Shown: piece after piece, positions 41,318 to 42,906 of the stretch
Layout of the letters: each line of letters opens with the position of its first letter
Position numbering within the stretch: the stretch's first letter is position 1
NCBI RefSeq assembly: GCF_002278925.1
Contig: NZ_NCJH01000026.1
Coordinates: 1 to 42,906, forward strand
Direction of reading: 5' to 3'
Length of the DNA: 42,906 nucleotides
Source: Polaromonas sp. 39-63-25
GTDB taxonomy: Bacteria > Pseudomonadota > Gammaproteobacteria > Burkholderiales > Burkholderiaceae_C
The notes under the pieces: model-generated
Database searches by the model: none
What the model saw: the letters and a program-made list of their open reading frames with translations, nothing else
What the model was told of the DNA's origin: nothing
Position numbers and translations under genes: made by a program

Positions 41318-42880
41318 GTGGCAAGCATACGTTCGGAGTACCACCGGTTCCTGGCGCACTTGACGCAGCGGCACGTGCACGACGACGTGCGCCGGCTGGC
41401 GCACCTGGTGCTCGATCACCTGCAGCCACTGGCCGAGGTCGGTGCTGCACGCCGGGGGCGCTCCACGCGCTTGGCGCCGCTGGCCATCGCGCATCTGGCG
41501 CAGATGCCTGTCGCCTACGACGGGGACGCGCGCGGCCCCGAAAACGGGCCGGCGCTCGGGCGACTGCACCAGCTCGAAGTCGGGCCGTTTCGAGGATTCA
41601 TGCGGCAGGAGACGTTCGACCTCAGCCATGACATCACCTTGGTCTACGGTGCCAACGGCACCGGCAAGAGCAGCTTCTGCGAAGCCTTGGAAGTGGCGAT
41701 GCTCGGTTCGATCAGCGAAGCGCAGGCCAAGCGGGTCGACCAGCGGACGTACTGCAACAACGCTCGCCTGCGCCGCCACATCGTGCCAGTCCTGTCGTCT
41801 ACGGCGGCGGGCGAGGCGCAGGCCGTCCAGCCCGACGAAGCTGAGTATCGCTTCTGCTTCATCGAGAAGAACCGCCTCGACGATTTCGCCCGAATCGCCG
41901 CGCGGACCCCGAGCGATCAGCGCCAGCTCATCGCCACCCTGTTCGGCGTGGACCAGTTCAGCGAGTTCGTGCGCGGCTTCAACCCCTCGCTCGATCAGGA
42001 CCTGATGCTTGCCGGCGTGCAGGCGGCGCAGCTGGCGCAGCGTCGCCTGCAGTTGGCGAACTCCGAACAGACCATCGCCGCCTACCCGCAGAAGATCGCA
42101 GCGGTCGAGGGCCTGGAACAAGCTTTGGCGCAGCGCATGTCACCTGGCGCGACCTATCAAACCTGCGTGGACTGGCTGCTGGGTACGCCGCAGCAGCAAG
42201 GACGGCTACCGTATGTCCAGGCTCAGCTGGACGCCAACCCGCCTGCCATTCACGAGGTGACCCAGGCCCGCCTGCAAGCGTTGCTGGCAGAGGCCTACCG
42301 CGTCCAGGGACTGTGGCAAGCGTCTTCCGCGCAACTCGCGGCCCGCGCCGGCGAGGTGTCGTACGCGAAGCTCTACGAGGCCGTGCAAGCGTTGGCGGAC
42401 GGGGCGACCGCGTGTCCGGCATGTGGAACCGAACTGGCCGCCGTGGCGCAGGACCCGTTCGCCAGGGCGCGAATGGGCCTGGAGCAGCTCGCGCAACTGG
42501 CCGTCCTGCAGCAGCAGGAGGCCGGGCATCGGACGCAGTTGAGCGAGGCGGTCCGAGCGCTGTGTGACGAAATGCGCCGCGTGGTGGCGGCGGCTGGGGT
42601 CGCTTGTCCTGCCGAATCGCAGGCCGCGGGCCTGCCACTGCTGCCTCCCACGTCGGCGGGCAATTGGCTCGGCGGCGGGGTGAATGGGGACCAGCGCGCC
42701 TGGCAAGCCCTCTTACGGATCGCACAGATCATCGAAGGCTTCGACGCGCAGGCGCGCGACGTGAATGCCCAGCGCGGCGCGATGGCCCAGGAGCGGGACC
42801 GCCTGCAGGGGTCCCCTCGTTTTCAGTGCAATAACTGGCGGTACGCAAACCCAGCGTTGGCGCGGGGGTGGTGTGGGTAG
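41318..42880 (+). pseudogene. SMC/RecN-like ATPase with CxxC hook, truncated by a transposon end
   Basis: A GTG at 41318, after GAGGGG, starts a protein with Walker A GANGTGKS at 111-118, preceded by VGPFRGFMRQETFDLSHDITLVY. Long helical arms follow, with a zinc-hook-like Cys366-Pro-Ala-Cys369 pair in the middle. This is the N-terminal half of an SMC- or AAA-type coiled-coil ATPase. After residue about 496 the frame runs into the inverted repeat at 42808 and stops at 42880, so the returning coiled coil, signature motif and Walker B are missing. It follows nucC by 9 bases and is probably part of another defence or repair system, not a CBASS core gene. The native family cannot be named. Confidence 0.85.
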
Positions 42881-42906
42881 ATCGTTGATTTCATTGCTTT
42901 TCCTGT
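42808..42906. mobile_element. Inverted-repeat end of a Tn3-family element, IS1071-like
   Basis: The sequence begins GGGGTCCCCTCGTTTTCAGT at 42808 and continues with GCAATAACTGGCGGTACGC. A GGGG terminus is the rule for Tn3-family elements, and the CCTCGTTTTCAGTGCAATAA stretch resembles my recollection of the long IS1071 inverted repeat. The element extends beyond the window; no transposase is visible. It interrupts the SMC-like ATPase gene. IS1071 often flanks degradation genes in betaproteobacteria. The exact element name is uncertain. Confidence 0.7.

Noticed and set aside
41318-42880. The SMC-like ATPase as a core member of the CBASS module.
   Set aside because: Type III CBASS is complete without it, and it has its own ribosome-binding site after nucC; nothing in it links to nucleotide signalling.
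1-42906. CRISPR arrays, tRNA or rRNA genes and ICE attachment sites.
   Set aside because: No regularly spaced repeats, cloverleaf-forming segments or rRNA sequence were seen, and no direct repeats of att type could be identified by eye.

Overview
The window looks like betaproteobacterial DNA, most like Comamonadaceae (Hydrogenophaga, Acidovorax or Variovorax-like). This rests on high G+C, the protein types, and a recurring intergenic repeat in the transporter operon. It holds three blocks: a catabolic island, the transfer module of an integrative conjugative element (ICE) of the PAGI-2/ICEclc type, and a phage-defence cargo cut by a Tn3-family insertion. No tRNA, rRNA or CRISPR array was seen.

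Region 1 (1-3460) is a graveyard. It holds the C-terminal end of a coiled-coil protein, a truncated universal stress protein, a SulP transporter with a large internal deletion, the tail of a plasmid/ICE ParB-like protein with its terminator, and an SOS-response-associated peptidase gene broken by stops and a frameshift.

Region 2 (3476-20256) is catabolic. On the minus strand, from 13045 down to 3476, lie a long acyl-CoA ligase, a complete branched-chain-type ABC transporter (LivG, LivH, LivM, substrate-binding protein, LivF), a PaaK-like CoA ligase and a PduO-type cobalamin adenosyltransferase. Divergent from these is an isovaleryl-CoA dehydrogenase. A TetR regulator follows, then a four-gene operon read from 20016 down to 16390: the B12-binding and catalytic subunits of an acyl-CoA mutase, a MeaB chaperone fused to a hotdog thioesterase, and an orphan gene. 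The mutase lacks the methylmalonyl-CoA mutase Tyr, and its neighbour is an isovaleryl-CoA dehydrogenase. I therefore propose a branched short-chain acid pathway, possibly pivalate: acid uptake, CoA activation, B12-dependent rearrangement to isovaleryl-CoA, then dehydrogenation. An operator-like palindrome fills the spacer of the mutase promoter, and its half-site recurs between the ligase and the dehydrogenase.

Region 3 (20651-36500) is the ICE module. A RES/Xre-type toxin-antitoxin pair and a DUF3742 protein are followed by a convergent minus-strand conjugation operon from an RAQPRD protein to a TraG-N protein. It includes a VirB4-like ATPase, a DsbA-like thiol protein, a RadC-like protein and a clear terminator.

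Region 4 (36641-42906) is defence cargo on the plus strand. An HTH antitoxin and PIN toxin are joined head to tail to a type III CBASS: TRIP13-like Cap6, a small unassigned protein, a bacterial HORMA protein, a CD-NTase, and the NucC endonuclease with D73, E104 and K106 in place. An SMC-like ATPase with a CxxC hook follows. It is truncated at 42808 by an inverted-repeat end resembling IS1071.
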